The notes below the pieces were generated by a model. The model was not told the origin of the DNA. It did no database searches and was given only the letters and a program-made list of their open reading frames with translations. 64,000 nt of DNA from Natronoflexus pectinivorans. Lineage in GTDB: Bacteria > Bacteroidota > Bacteroidia > Bacteroidales > Marinilabiliaceae. This document shows positions 53,359 through 61,538 of this stretch, in pieces. Where the stretch lies: the NCBI RefSeq assembly GCF_004345615.1, contig NZ_SLWK01000015.1:16202-80201 (forward strand), given 5' to 3'. A program made the position numbers and the translations under genes. Position 1 is the first letter of the stretch. Each line of letters opens with the position of its first letter.

Positions 53359-54192
53359 ATGAAACTTACCGACATAAAAGGGACTGTTACACTGGCCAAT
53401 GGTGTAGAGATGCCATATTTTGGTCTTGGTGTTTTTAAAAGTCGCGAAGGCTCCGAGGTAATCAACTCGGTTACATGGGCTTTGGAGGCAGGATACCGGC
53501 ATATTGATACTGCAACCATATACGAAAACGAAGAAGGAGTTGGTGAAGCCATCAGCAATGCGCATTTAAACCGAGATGAAGTCTTTATCACCAGCAAGGT
53601 TTGGAATTCTGATCAGGGCTTTGACAACACTCTCAAGGCATTTGACGAATCGCTAAAAAGACTATCGACCGATTACCTCGACCTCTACCTTGTGCATTGG
53701 CCGGTAAAAGGTAAGTACAAAGAAACCTGGAAAGCTCTGGAAAAGCTTTATAAAGATGGTAGAGTGCGGGCAATTGGGGTCAGTAATTTTTTGGCTCATC
53801 ATCTTGACGACCTCATACAAGATTGTGATGTAAAACCAATGGTCAACCAATTCGAATTTCACCCAAGACTTGTTCAACCAGATTTAGTGAAAAAATGCCT
53901 CGAATTGAATATTCGGCCTGAAGCCTGGAGTCCTCTTATGCAAGGCGAGGTTTTTGATATAAAAGAGCTTCAAAAAATGGCCAATAAATACAGTAAAAAC
54001 GTTGCACAGGTTGTTCTCAGGTGGAACTTGCAAAAAGGAATTATCACCATTCCTAAAAGTGCCAACAAGAATCGAATTGAAAGCAATGCTCAGATTTTTG
54101 ACTTTGAAATTTCTGAAGATGACATGAAAGCCATAGACAAACTGGATCAAAACAGAAGAGTTGGTGCTGACCCGGATAATTTTAACTTTTGA
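53359..54192 (+). CDS. Aldo/keto reductase
   Basis: NADPH-dependent carbonyl reductase with a TIM-barrel fold, 277 residues. The catalytic tetrad is Asp50 (YRHIDTATIYENEEGVG), Tyr55, Lys80 (VFITSKVW) and His113 (LVHWP). Cofactor-binding IPKSANKNRIESN and GVSNF are present. The family commonly reduces methylglyoxal or other aldehydes; the true substrate is unknown. It starts after its own leader and lies 9 bases before the DUF3820 gene, so the two are probably co-transcribed. Confidence 0.93.
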   Translation: MKLTDIKGTVTLANGVEMPYFGLGVFKSREGSEVINSVTWALEAGYRHIDTATIYENEEGVGEAISNAHLNRDEVFITSKVWNSDQGFDNTLKAFDESLKRLSTDYLDLYLVHWPVKGKYKETWKALEKLYKDGRVRAIGVSNFLAHHLDDLIQDCDVKPMVNQFEFHPRLVQPDLVKKCLELNIRPEAWSPLMQGEVFDIKELQKMANKYSKNVAQVVLRWNLQKGIITIPKSANKNRIESNAQIFDFEISEDDMKAIDKLDQNRRVGADPDNFNF

Positions 54193-54201
54193 TAAATTCA
54201 A

Positions 54202-54444
54202 ATGGCCAATCATACAAGCGGCATTCAGCCGGAAATATTAACAGCGTTAGTCACCATGCGAATGCCTTACGGGAAATACAAAGGTTATATATTAAGTGAC
54301 ATTCCTGAATATTATCTGGTCTGGATGTATCAAAAAGGCTTTCCGCAAGGAAAACTTGGAATGATGTTGCACACTTTATATGAAATAAAATTAAACGGAC
54401 TTGAATTCCTTTTAAAACCCTTGCGAAAGGAGACCTTTCGTTAA
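54202..54444 (+). CDS. DUF3820 family protein
   Basis: 80 residues of the DUF3820 type, with the family hallmark MRMPYGKYKGYILSDIPEYYLVWM followed by QKGFPQGKLGMMLHTLYEIKLNGLEFLL. It is helical and cytoplasmic; the function is unknown. Starting 9 bases after the aldo/keto reductase stop, it is probably translated from the same message. Confidence 0.88.
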   Translation: MANHTSGIQPEILTALVTMRMPYGKYKGYILSDIPEYYLVWMYQKGFPQGKLGMMLHTLYEIKLNGLEFLLKPLRKETFR

Positions 54445-54515
54445 TTGAATATTTTATATATTAGGGCTGTTTTTATTATATCGAAAATCATTTCTTAAAA
54501 CTTAAAGTAAACAAA

Positions 54516-55589
54516 ATGAAATTATTAACTGTAATTCTTGCATCTTTTCTAATGTTATCGTGCAGCAATCAAGCAGAAAACAGCAGCGACAAAGGCCTTA
54601 AAGACTATGCCGATTTTCCTATCGGAACGGCAACAAGTCCACGCCAGCTGTTTAACAATGAACAACTAAGAAGCATGATAAAAGCTGATTTTAATAGCAT
54701 CACACTGGATAACGACATGAAAATGCATCGAATTATGCCAGCAGAAAATGAATTTAATTGGGAAGAGGTGGATAGAGTTGTCGAATTCTGCCAGGAAAAT
54801 AATTTCCGTCTTCATGGTCATGCTTTTATTTGGCATTCAAGCACTCCAAGGTGGTTACAGGAAAAAAATCCTGACAGCACCTGGCTTGCCCAATTTATGG
54901 AGGACTACATTCTAACTTATGGTTCCAGGTACAGAGGCAAAGTTGCTGGCTGGGATGTTGTAAATGAAGCTATAATGGATCATACAGGAGAATTTCGTAG
55001 TTCAATATGGTATGACGCTTTTGGTGAAGAATTTATTGCAAGAGCCTTCAGGTTGGCTCACAAAGCCGATCCGGATGCCATTCTCTTTTACAATGATTAT
55101 AACATTGAACGCGACACCGTTAAATTTAATGCTACTTTACGACTGGTTGAAAGACTACTGGAACAAGGAGTCCCCATTTCAGGAATTGGTTTTCAGATGC
55201 ACATAAGAATGGATATTGATGAAGAAACCATTGAATACACATTGAGAAGAGCAGCAGAGACAGGACTTCAGATTCACCTTTCGGAAATTGATGTAATTTT
55301 CAACAAACATGATGACAATCCTGGTGGTGGCATTCAAATTTATGATGAAGTAACTGAGGAGATGTTAGAGGCACAGGGTAAAAAACATCAATGGCTGGCC
55401 GAAGCCTATATTCGAAATGTTCCAGCAGAACAACGATATGGTATGACCTTCTGGGGATTCGTTGACAGCCACTCATGGATTAGGCCATTTTTCCGTTTAA
55501 ATGATTGGCCTTGTTTATATGATGCGGACTATAATCCAAAACCTGCATACTTTGGCTTTATTGAAGGGCTCAAAAGTAGTCAGAACTAA
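54516..55589 (+). CDS. GH10 endo-1,4-beta-xylanase lipoprotein
   Basis: Glycoside hydrolase family 10 endo-beta-1,4-xylanase, cleaving the xylan backbone. Lipobox LMLSC (Cys16) indicates anchoring to the envelope. The family barrel has NSITLDNDMKMHRIMP, LHGHAFIWHSSTPRWL, the acid/base Glu151 (WDVVNEAI) and nucleophile Glu257 (HLSEIDV, where ITELDV is commoner). The 357-residue length leaves no binding module. A T9SS tail is absent. It probably stands alone, with a terminator just downstream. Confidence 0.94.
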   Translation: MKLLTVILASFLMLSCSNQAENSSDKGLKDYADFPIGTATSPRQLFNNEQLRSMIKADFNSITLDNDMKMHRIMPAENEFNWEEVDRVVEFCQENNFRLHGHAFIWHSSTPRWLQEKNPDSTWLAQFMEDYILTYGSRYRGKVAGWDVVNEAIMDHTGEFRSSIWYDAFGEEFIARAFRLAHKADPDAILFYNDYNIERDTVKFNATLRLVERLLEQGVPISGIGFQMHIRMDIDEETIEYTLRRAAETGLQIHLSEIDVIFNKHDDNPGGGIQIYDEVTEEMLEAQGKKHQWLAEAYIRNVPAEQRYGMTFWGFVDSHSWIRPFFRLNDWPCLYDADYNPKPAYFGFIEGLKSSQN

Positions 55590-55604
55590 AATAGATTAAA
55601 AAAC

Positions 55605-55636
55605 AGCGCCAAAACTTTTCGGTTTTGGCGCTTTTA
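55605..55636 (+). terminator. Terminator after the xylanase gene
   Basis: AGCGCCAAAAC pairs with GTTTTGGCGCT around a 6-base loop, followed by TTT. It can also act on the convergent acyl-CoA ligase transcript. Confidence 0.82.
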
Positions 55637-55664
55637 TTAAAATGCAATTAGCTTTAAGCCATCT

Positions 55665-57296
55665 CTAGGTTATCATTTTCAACCCAATATCTCTCAACTT
55701 ATACTTTTGAATTTTACCGCTGGCAGTTTTCGGAAAATCATCCACAAAGAAAACATGCTTAGGTATTTTATAACGTGATATTTTTCCACGACAATATTCT
55801 TGTACTTCTTCCTGAGTTAATGCTGCTTCACCTTTTTTCTTAATAAATGCGGCTACAATTTCTCCATATTTTTCGTCAGGAATTCCAACCACCTCTACCA
55901 TTTCCACCTGAGGTAGTTTGTAAAGAAAATTTTCAATTTCGCGAGGATAAATATTCTCTCCTCCCCTAATTATCATATCCTTTATACGGCCAGTTATGCG
56001 ATAAAAACCGTCAGCGGTTTTTACTGCCAGATCTCCCGAGTGCAACCACCCATCTTTATCAATGGTTTTGGCGGTGGCATCAGGGTTATTGTAATAACCC
56101 TTCATGACATTATATCCACGACAGCAAATCTCACCCTGTTCTTCGGGAGCACACTCTACACCGGTTTCGGGATTCACCACTTTCACCTCCACAAAAGGCA
56201 AATTGGTACCAACGGTGGTGGCACGCACTTCTGGAGAGTCAAATACCCTTGTGGCCGTCATTCCCGGCGAAGTTTCGGTCAATCCATAAACAATAATAAT
56301 ATCCTTACAATGCATCCGTGTCATGACCTCCTGCATGGTTTCAATGGGACAAAGTGCACCTGCCATAATTCCGGTTCGCAAAGATGTCAAATCAAACATA
56401 TCAAACATCGGATGATTCAGTTCGGCAATAAACATGGTAGGAACACCATATATCGCGGTACATTTCTCCTTTTGAATGCCTGCTAGTACGCGTAAAGGAT
56501 CAAAATCTTCAACAAAGACCATGGTTGCTCCATGCGATACTATGGCACAAACAGCTAATACGCACCCAAAACAGTGAAAAAGAGGTACACATACCAATAG
56601 ACGATCCTCGTTGGTGTAATTCATGTTTTCACCAACGCAATAGCCATTATTAAGGATGTTATAATGTGTCAGCATCACTCCTTTCGGGAAACCCGTTGTG
56701 CCTGATGTATATTGCATATTCACTACATCCTGACAATCAACCTTTGAACTGATATCGGTCAAAACTTTATCGTCCATCTGGCTTCCAAGCAATAGCAATT
56801 CAGCGGTATTAAACATTCCTCTGTGCTTCTGGGGCCCAATGAATACTACATTCTTAAGAATAGGAAATTTCTCAGACTTTAAGTGTCCCCTTTGGCAATC
56901 TTTCAGCTCCGGAACCAACTCAAATACCATGTTCACATAGTCACTGTCACGATACCCATCAATGATACACAAAGTATTCAGATCTGCATTCTTTATTAAA
57001 AATTCCAGCTCAGATAATTTGTAATTTGTATTGATGGTTACCAAAATTGCTCCCATTTTAGCAGTTGCAAACATAAAGGTAAGCCAATCGGGAACGTTGT
57101 TGGCCCAAATTCCAACCTTATCGCCAGGCTTTATTCCAATTCCTATTAAGCCTTTGGCCAGGTTATTTGCCCTTTCGTTAAATTCAGCATAAGAAAATCT
57201 GAGTCCACGATCGGGGTATACCATAAAATCAGTATCGGGTGTCTCTTTTGCCCACTTTTCGAGCATTCCACCCAACGTTTCATTTAACAATTCCAT
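55665..57296 (-). CDS. Acyl-CoA synthetase (AMP-binding)
   Basis: Long- or medium-chain fatty-acid-CoA ligase-like enzyme of 543 residues, activating acids through an acyl-AMP. Visible: the P-loop-like [11 protein letters not shown], the A5 motif YGLTETSPG, the hinge/A8 motif [20 protein letters not shown] and the catalytic Lys in [12 protein letters not shown] near the C-terminus. It lies 12 bases downstream of the XRE-cupin regulator, a pair found repeatedly in Bacteroidota. The substrate is unknown. Confidence 0.93.
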   Translation of the reverse strand: MELLNETLGGMLEKWAKETPDTDFMVYPDRGLRFSYAEFNERANNLAKGLIGIGIKPGDKVGIWANNVPDWLTFMFATAKMGAILVTINTNYKLSELEFLIKNADLNTLCIIDGYRDSDYVNMVFELVPELKDCQRGHLKSEKFPILKNVVFIGPQKHRGMFNTAELLLLGSQMDDKVLTDISSKVDCQDVVNMQYTSGTTGFPKGVMLTHYNILNNGYCVGENMNYTNEDRLLVCVPLFHCFGCVLAVCAIVSHGATMVFVEDFDPLRVLAGIQKEKCTAIYGVPTMFIAELNHPMFDMFDLTSLRTGIMAGALCPIETMQEVMTRMHCKDIIIVYGLTETSPGMTATRVFDSPEVRATTVGTNLPFVEVKVVNPETGVECAPEEQGEICCRGYNVMKGYYNNPDATAKTIDKDGWLHSGDLAVKTADGFYRITGRIKDMIIRGGENIYPREIENFLYKLPQVEMVEVVGIPDEKYGEIVAAFIKKKGEAALTQEEVQEYCRGKISRYKIPKHVFFVDDFPKTASGKIQKYKLRDIGLKMIT

Positions 57297-57308
57297 AAGA
57301 AAAATGTA

Positions 57309-57872
57309 TTATACAGGCAAATAAACTACAGCCAACAGCTTAGCTGATTGATCGTTTGCTGAATAAACCTGATGATTTACAATTGAATCAAGATAGATGC
57401 TGTCACCTTCATTAAGAATAAACTCCTCTTTTCCGTAAGTAATGGAAACCGAACCGCTTAGTACGTAAATAAACTCCTCTCCTTCGTGAGTTGAGGCCAG
57501 AGGATTTGAAGGAACGCCAGGTTTGATATCAATGATAAATGGTTCCATATGACGATCAGCCTTCTCCTTTGCCAGACTAAAGAATGCCAGTTTCTCTGTG
57601 GCAGAATTATTGGCACCGGCCAAACGAGGTGTTTCAGATGCATCACCTTTACGGGTGATGACTGCTCCCTGCTTCAACTGGTCATCTAAGAAAGTGCCCA
57701 AGCGTACGCCAAGAGCTCTCGATAACTTAATTAAAACTCCCAGGGAAGGAGCTAAATCTCCGGTTTCAATACCTTCTAGTTGTTTTACTTCCAGTTGCAC
57801 CCGGTCGGCAACTTCATTAAGCTCCAGTTTTTTTTCTTCGCGCAGAGCCTTAATCTTTTCTCCTGGTTTCAT
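57309..57872 (-). CDS. XRE-cupin transcriptional regulator
   Basis: 187 residues: an N-terminal helix-turn-helix of the XRE type (about 6-62; LREEKKLELNEVADRVQLEVKQLEGIETGDLAPSLGVLIKLSRAL) and a C-terminal cupin_2 domain (about 110-185, with STHEGEEFIYVLSGS and GDSIYLDSIVNHQV). Such two-domain regulators sense small ligands in the cupin. It is the first gene of a two-gene operon with the acyl-CoA ligase, which it probably controls (inference). A TATCTTTG box on the minus strand (58009-58002) is a possible -7 element but has no TTG partner. Confidence 0.92.
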   Translation of the reverse strand: MKPGEKIKALREEKKLELNEVADRVQLEVKQLEGIETGDLAPSLGVLIKLSRALGVRLGTFLDDQLKQGAVITRKGDASETPRLAGANNSATEKLAFFSLAKEKADRHMEPFIIDIKPGVPSNPLASTHEGEEFIYVLSGSVSITYGKEEFILNEGDSIYLDSIVNHQVYSANDQSAKLLAVVYLPV

Positions 57873-58449
57873 TTTCTATAGTTTGTTTTAAGTTATTGGT
57901 TAAATAGCATTTATCTTTAAAATAGCTAGCATATAGAAAGCGAACAAATATCTGATGGCGAATTTATTTTATCATTCGCTAAAAGATTTATAGGAATTTG
58001 ACAAAGATAGTTGCTAAAGTTCTACCTTTTATGCCATAAACTTTTCCCGATGTTCAATGAGCGAAACACAAAAATAGACTAATTTGTAAATAATCATTAA
58101 TATTGAATTTGATTTTTTACGTAGCATTGGGAGTCGTTTCAGATTCAAACAACGATCAGCACATTAAACACCTGTTTTTATGACTTTTATCACGTTATAT
58201 GATTAAGCAATCGGAATTAATTTAAATTAATTCCATGTAAATAAATTTGTGCAAAAAAGTAAACCAAATATAAAAAGGTGCCGTATAATCGAAAAATAGA
58301 ACAATGATCCTGCCAAGTAACAGGATAATTTAATGTTTGATGTTGCAAATCAAAGATGTAAATAAAAAACAGAAAAAAAATTCGCGAAGTTTTCTAATAT
58401 GATAAAGGTTTCTATATATTTGAAAAAACAAACATCATAAATTAATACC
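57873..58449. other. AT-rich intergenic region between divergent genes
   Basis: A 577-base gap. It holds possible -7 boxes: TATCTTTG on the minus strand (58009-58002), TAAATTTG on the plus strand (58242-58249) and TATATTTG (58415-58422), the last 27 bases before the acidic-protein ATG and the best placed. No gene or strong repeat is visible. Confidence 0.45.
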
Positions 58450-58725
58450 ATGAGAAAGAGCTTACTTAATGATGCTTACATCAAAAGTCATATTGACGAT
58501 GATGCCGAATTTGATGAAGATTTGGATGAATTCCTGGAAGATGAGGATTACGATTTTGATGAGGATGATCTTCCCGATGAAGACGATCTGGATGACATGG
58601 ATGAGATCGATATTGATCTTGATGAGGATGATTTCGATGAGGACGATGATTTTGTAGATGATTTTGATGAAGATGACATTGACGCCCTCTTGGATGATGA
58701 TTTTGATGATGATGATGATTTTTAA
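58450..58725 (+). CDS. Extremely acidic Asp-rich small protein
   Basis: 91 residues of which I count about 42 Asp and 11 Glu (roughly 58% acidic). After a short basic/neutral start (MRKSLLNDAYIKSH) the chain is nearly all D/E interrupted by Phe, Leu and Ile at intervals, ending in DDDDDF. No signal peptide is visible. Repeated GAT codons and a GATGATGATGATGAT run at the end suggest growth by slippage. The gene has a plausible promoter box and its own terminator, so it looks real. Possible roles (cation or basic-protein binding, chaperone-like buffer) are guesses. Confidence 0.8.
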   Translation: MRKSLLNDAYIKSHIDDDAEFDEDLDEFLEDEDYDFDEDDLPDEDDLDDMDEIDIDLDEDDFDEDDDFVDDFDEDDIDALLDDDFDDDDDF

Positions 58726-58735
58726 TTAACATAAA

Positions 58736-58763
58736 AAAACAGGCACCTAAAAGTGCCTGTTTT
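58736..58763 (+). terminator. Terminator after the acidic gene
   Basis: AAAACAGGCAC-CTAAAA-GTGCCTGTTTT, an 11-bp stem with a T-run at its end. Confidence 0.82.
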
Positions 58764-58864
58764 CTGTAATTAACAATTGGTTATTGTTTAGAAATTAACC
58801 ATTCTTTGTTAATAGTTTGTTCATGAAAAAATGAGTAGCATGTCATTATTTCCATCATGTCAAA

Positions 58865-60148
58865 TTAATCCAAGCTACGTTGAATTCTGCGAATCGCATT
58901 TTCAATTGGTTGTTCAGGTTCAATCACGTTGTAATCTCCCCAAAAGTTTTCATTAGCAAATCCTTCAACAGCATCCTCCATGATCACATTCATTCTCAAT
59001 CTGTCCGACGCTCTGAATGGCCTGTCATCAGTCTCTCTCCAATCGGTAACTGCAATCTCCATGGTAGTATGGTAATTCCTGTTAAATAATCTTCGACGCC
59101 AATTTACCCGAAATGAAAGTTGTGCCCTTGCATGGCCAAAATACCATCTTCCATCGTGTTCCCGATAATTAACCTGATAATAAGTTTCGGTTGGCCAAAC
59201 TCTGGCGCCAATAGGTCTCTTACGAATAAATATACGCGCTGCCTCGTCTCTGTCCTCAATATTCATTCGAAATTCAGCGTTTGTAACAGCCAGAGTTTTT
59301 GTGTCAATATATAAAGAACCGTAAAACAACGGTATATTCACATCTTTCTTTTGTTCAAAATCCAGAACATACAACAATCGGTCATCTACTTTGGTAAGAT
59401 TAGCCATCGTAAAATTATAGTATTGCAGCATCTCTTCATCAAACAAAGTGTAAGGATCTTTCATTATATCTAACATTAATGCTGAAAAAGGACCTCCCTG
59501 AATACGAAATGCCAATGTATCCATTCTACCATAATCAGTGCTTTTCCGTCCTATCTTAAGACGAACCTGATCCTCTCGGGCTCTGTTGTATGGATGTTTG
59601 TAAATCTCCACAACGGCTTCCGTAAGTGAAACATACGACCAACCCCTTCTTACTGATTCGCGGTAGAATGCCGTTTTATGCATTGCCACATCCATATAAT
59701 TATCAGCTCTTCTGTTCATCACTGCTCGAATCAACAAATCAGGATCAGATGGAAATACAGATACTTCCACTAATGATACAGAGATCATATTCATTTCTAT
59801 TCGGTTACTGGGGCTTTGTAAGTTTTTTATGGGTATGGATTTCATCTCAAATCCAATATGTGAAAACTCTACATTCCTCTCTAATAATTCATTTGGAACT
59901 TTTAGAAGAAATTCCCCTTCTGTGTTACATACTGTGGCTATGTTGCTACCAGCAACAGAAACAGTTGCAAAAATCAGAGGCTCGTTTGATGAAGCGTCAA
60001 CTATCTTCCCTCTAATGAGAGTCACCCTTTCTTCGGCAATTTCATTGCTCTCAGCCATTACGCTAAGGGGAAGAACCAATAACATCAAAACAAATAACCT
60101 GGTTATTTTTTGAGTTATAAAACCTGAATTAAAACGGAAATTTTCCAT
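58865..60148 (-). CDS. Exported CarboxypepD-regulatory-domain protein
   Basis: About 427 residues with a signal peptide (hydrophobic segment near 18-32, ending SVMAES). The start at 60148 is chosen because the preceding in-frame codons give no signal-like sequence and lie in the divergent promoter region. A CarboxypepD-reg-like beta domain follows (LIRGKIVDASSNEPLIFATVSVAGSNIATVCNTEGEF), then a long beta-rich region similar to the C-terminus of outer-membrane-associated DUF5686-like proteins. No TonB plug or barrel signature is clear. It probably resides in the periplasm or outer membrane, function unknown. Confidence 0.78.
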   Translation of the reverse strand: MENFRFNSGFITQKITRLFVLMLLVLPLSVMAESNEIAEERVTLIRGKIVDASSNEPLIFATVSVAGSNIATVCNTEGEFLLKVPNELLERNVEFSHIGFEMKSIPIKNLQSPSNRIEMNMISVSLVEVSVFPSDPDLLIRAVMNRRADNYMDVAMHKTAFYRESVRRGWSYVSLTEAVVEIYKHPYNRAREDQVRLKIGRKSTDYGRMDTLAFRIQGGPFSALMLDIMKDPYTLFDEEMLQYYNFTMANLTKVDDRLLYVLDFEQKKDVNIPLFYGSLYIDTKTLAVTNAEFRMNIEDRDEAARIFIRKRPIGARVWPTETYYQVNYREHDGRWYFGHARAQLSFRVNWRRRLFNRNYHTTMEIAVTDWRETDDRPFRASDRLRMNVIMEDAVEGFANENFWGDYNVIEPEQPIENAIRRIQRSLD

Positions 60149-60283
60149 GACTTTTATTTTTAATTTTATGCAATCTTTTACTTCATGACACAGATATTTG
60201 AAAATACCCTTATCCAAAAGAATAAAAAGTAAACATTGCACGTTGAAAAATGTTATTTTGATAAGAACAAAAAAGTATTACGC

Positions 60284-61036
60284 ATGAATACCTCTCAAAC
60301 ATATCTAATTACAGGAGCGAGTTCTGGTTTAGGATTAGCAGTTGCTAAAAACCTGGCATTGAAAAGACAAAAAGTGATTGCCGTGGCTCGCGGTGAAGAA
60401 AAACTCATTCAACTGAAATCGTCCCATTCTGATTTTGTTTCAATTCATGTGGGAGATGTTACTGATGACAACTTTCTGATGAATCTGACAGCATCGCTTC
60501 CAGAAAAAATTCATGGAGTTTTTATAAATGCAGGTGGACCACCAGCTGGAAGATTTGAAGATTTATCGATCTCCGAATGGGATGATGCATATCAATTGGT
60601 TATCAGATGGAAAATACAACTGGTCAAACATCTATTGCCAGTTTTCCTAAAGCAAAATTATGGAAGATTCCTCTTCAGTGAGAGCACATCAGTCACCAGA
60701 CCTGTCAGCAATCTGGTTTTAAGCAACTCACTAAGAATGGCCATTGTCGGATTAGTAAGGACACTCGTTACAGAATATAAAAGTACAGGAATAACCTTCA
60801 ATGTATTAGCGCCGGGTTTTCATGAAACCAAAGCAATTGAAAGACTCTATAAAAAACTAAGCGAACAAAAAAACATTTCTTTGACAGAGGCAAAGAAACA
60901 ACTGGATGAATCCATACCTGTCGGTCACACAGGCGACCCTCAAGATTATGCAGAACTTGCATCATGGCTTCTGAGCGATGCTGCATCATTTGTTACAGGC
61001 CAAGTTTTCAATATTGATGGTGGAGTAAGTGTATGA
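60284..61036 (+). CDS. SDR-like protein lacking the usual Tyr-x3-Lys
   Basis: A short-chain dehydrogenase-fold protein of 251 residues. The ATG at 60284 gives TYLITGASSGLGLAVAKNL, the cofactor loop. NAGGPP replaces NAGG, and where YxxxK is expected the chain reads LVLSNSLRMAIVG, so the catalytic Tyr and Lys are missing; the Ser (FSESTS) is present. The end SFVTGQVFNIDGGVSV is typical. This is a known SDR subfamily whose members carry S-N-S-L-R there. The enzymatic activity is uncertain. Confidence 0.85.
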   Translation: MNTSQTYLITGASSGLGLAVAKNLALKRQKVIAVARGEEKLIQLKSSHSDFVSIHVGDVTDDNFLMNLTASLPEKIHGVFINAGGPPAGRFEDLSISEWDDAYQLVIRWKIQLVKHLLPVFLKQNYGRFLFSESTSVTRPVSNLVLSNSLRMAIVGLVRTLVTEYKSTGITFNVLAPGFHETKAIERLYKKLSEQKNISLTEAKKQLDESIPVGHTGDPQDYAELASWLLSDAASFVTGQVFNIDGGVSV

Positions 61037-61538
61037 TGCATTCTTTAGTCGCATACTCGCAGAAGCCGATCAAACCTATTCGGATTAATTTTAACTGCTA
61101 CACTAAATCTATAATTACATTTGAATCCATCAGATATCCAATTAGTAGAGAATCCTCAATTTTTATTAGTCCACAAAACCAGGACACCATTTATCTTGGC
61201 ATGCCCAAATATTTGGAAATGATTATTATTGTCACTTTGAGCTTCTAATCTGCCTAAACCTGATTCGAGAAACTCATCTTGCGGATTAAACAAATAATTT
61301 AAAACAACATTGATTTGAATGCTTCGAGGCAATACAGTTACATCAAAAACCCTTTATAATTAACTATTTATGCTGTAAAAGATAATGAAACTTTTGCATC
61401 TTGAAATTTCACAATACCGAAATGTGTTAGGATGTTCGCATCAGGAGAAAATCACTTAATTTCCGTCCCAGTTAAAATCATCCTCTTATGGAGGATGTGA
61501 GAGTATATAAATTTCGAAATCTCCATCTCACCAAACTC
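61037..61538. other. Intergenic region with a possible decayed gene
   Basis: A 502-base gap. On the minus strand near 61240-61050 the frame reads a protein-like stretch (for example NNNHFQIFGHAKINGVLVLW) interrupted by a stop, which may be a relic of a gene. A CATCCTC-TTAT-GGAGGATG hairpin lies near 61479. Nothing else is clear. Confidence 0.3.

Noticed and set aside
58481..58732. Minus-strand frame opposite the acidic gene, giving a His/Pro-rich chain
   Set aside because: It is the exact complement of GAT/GAA repeats, hence a codon artefact.
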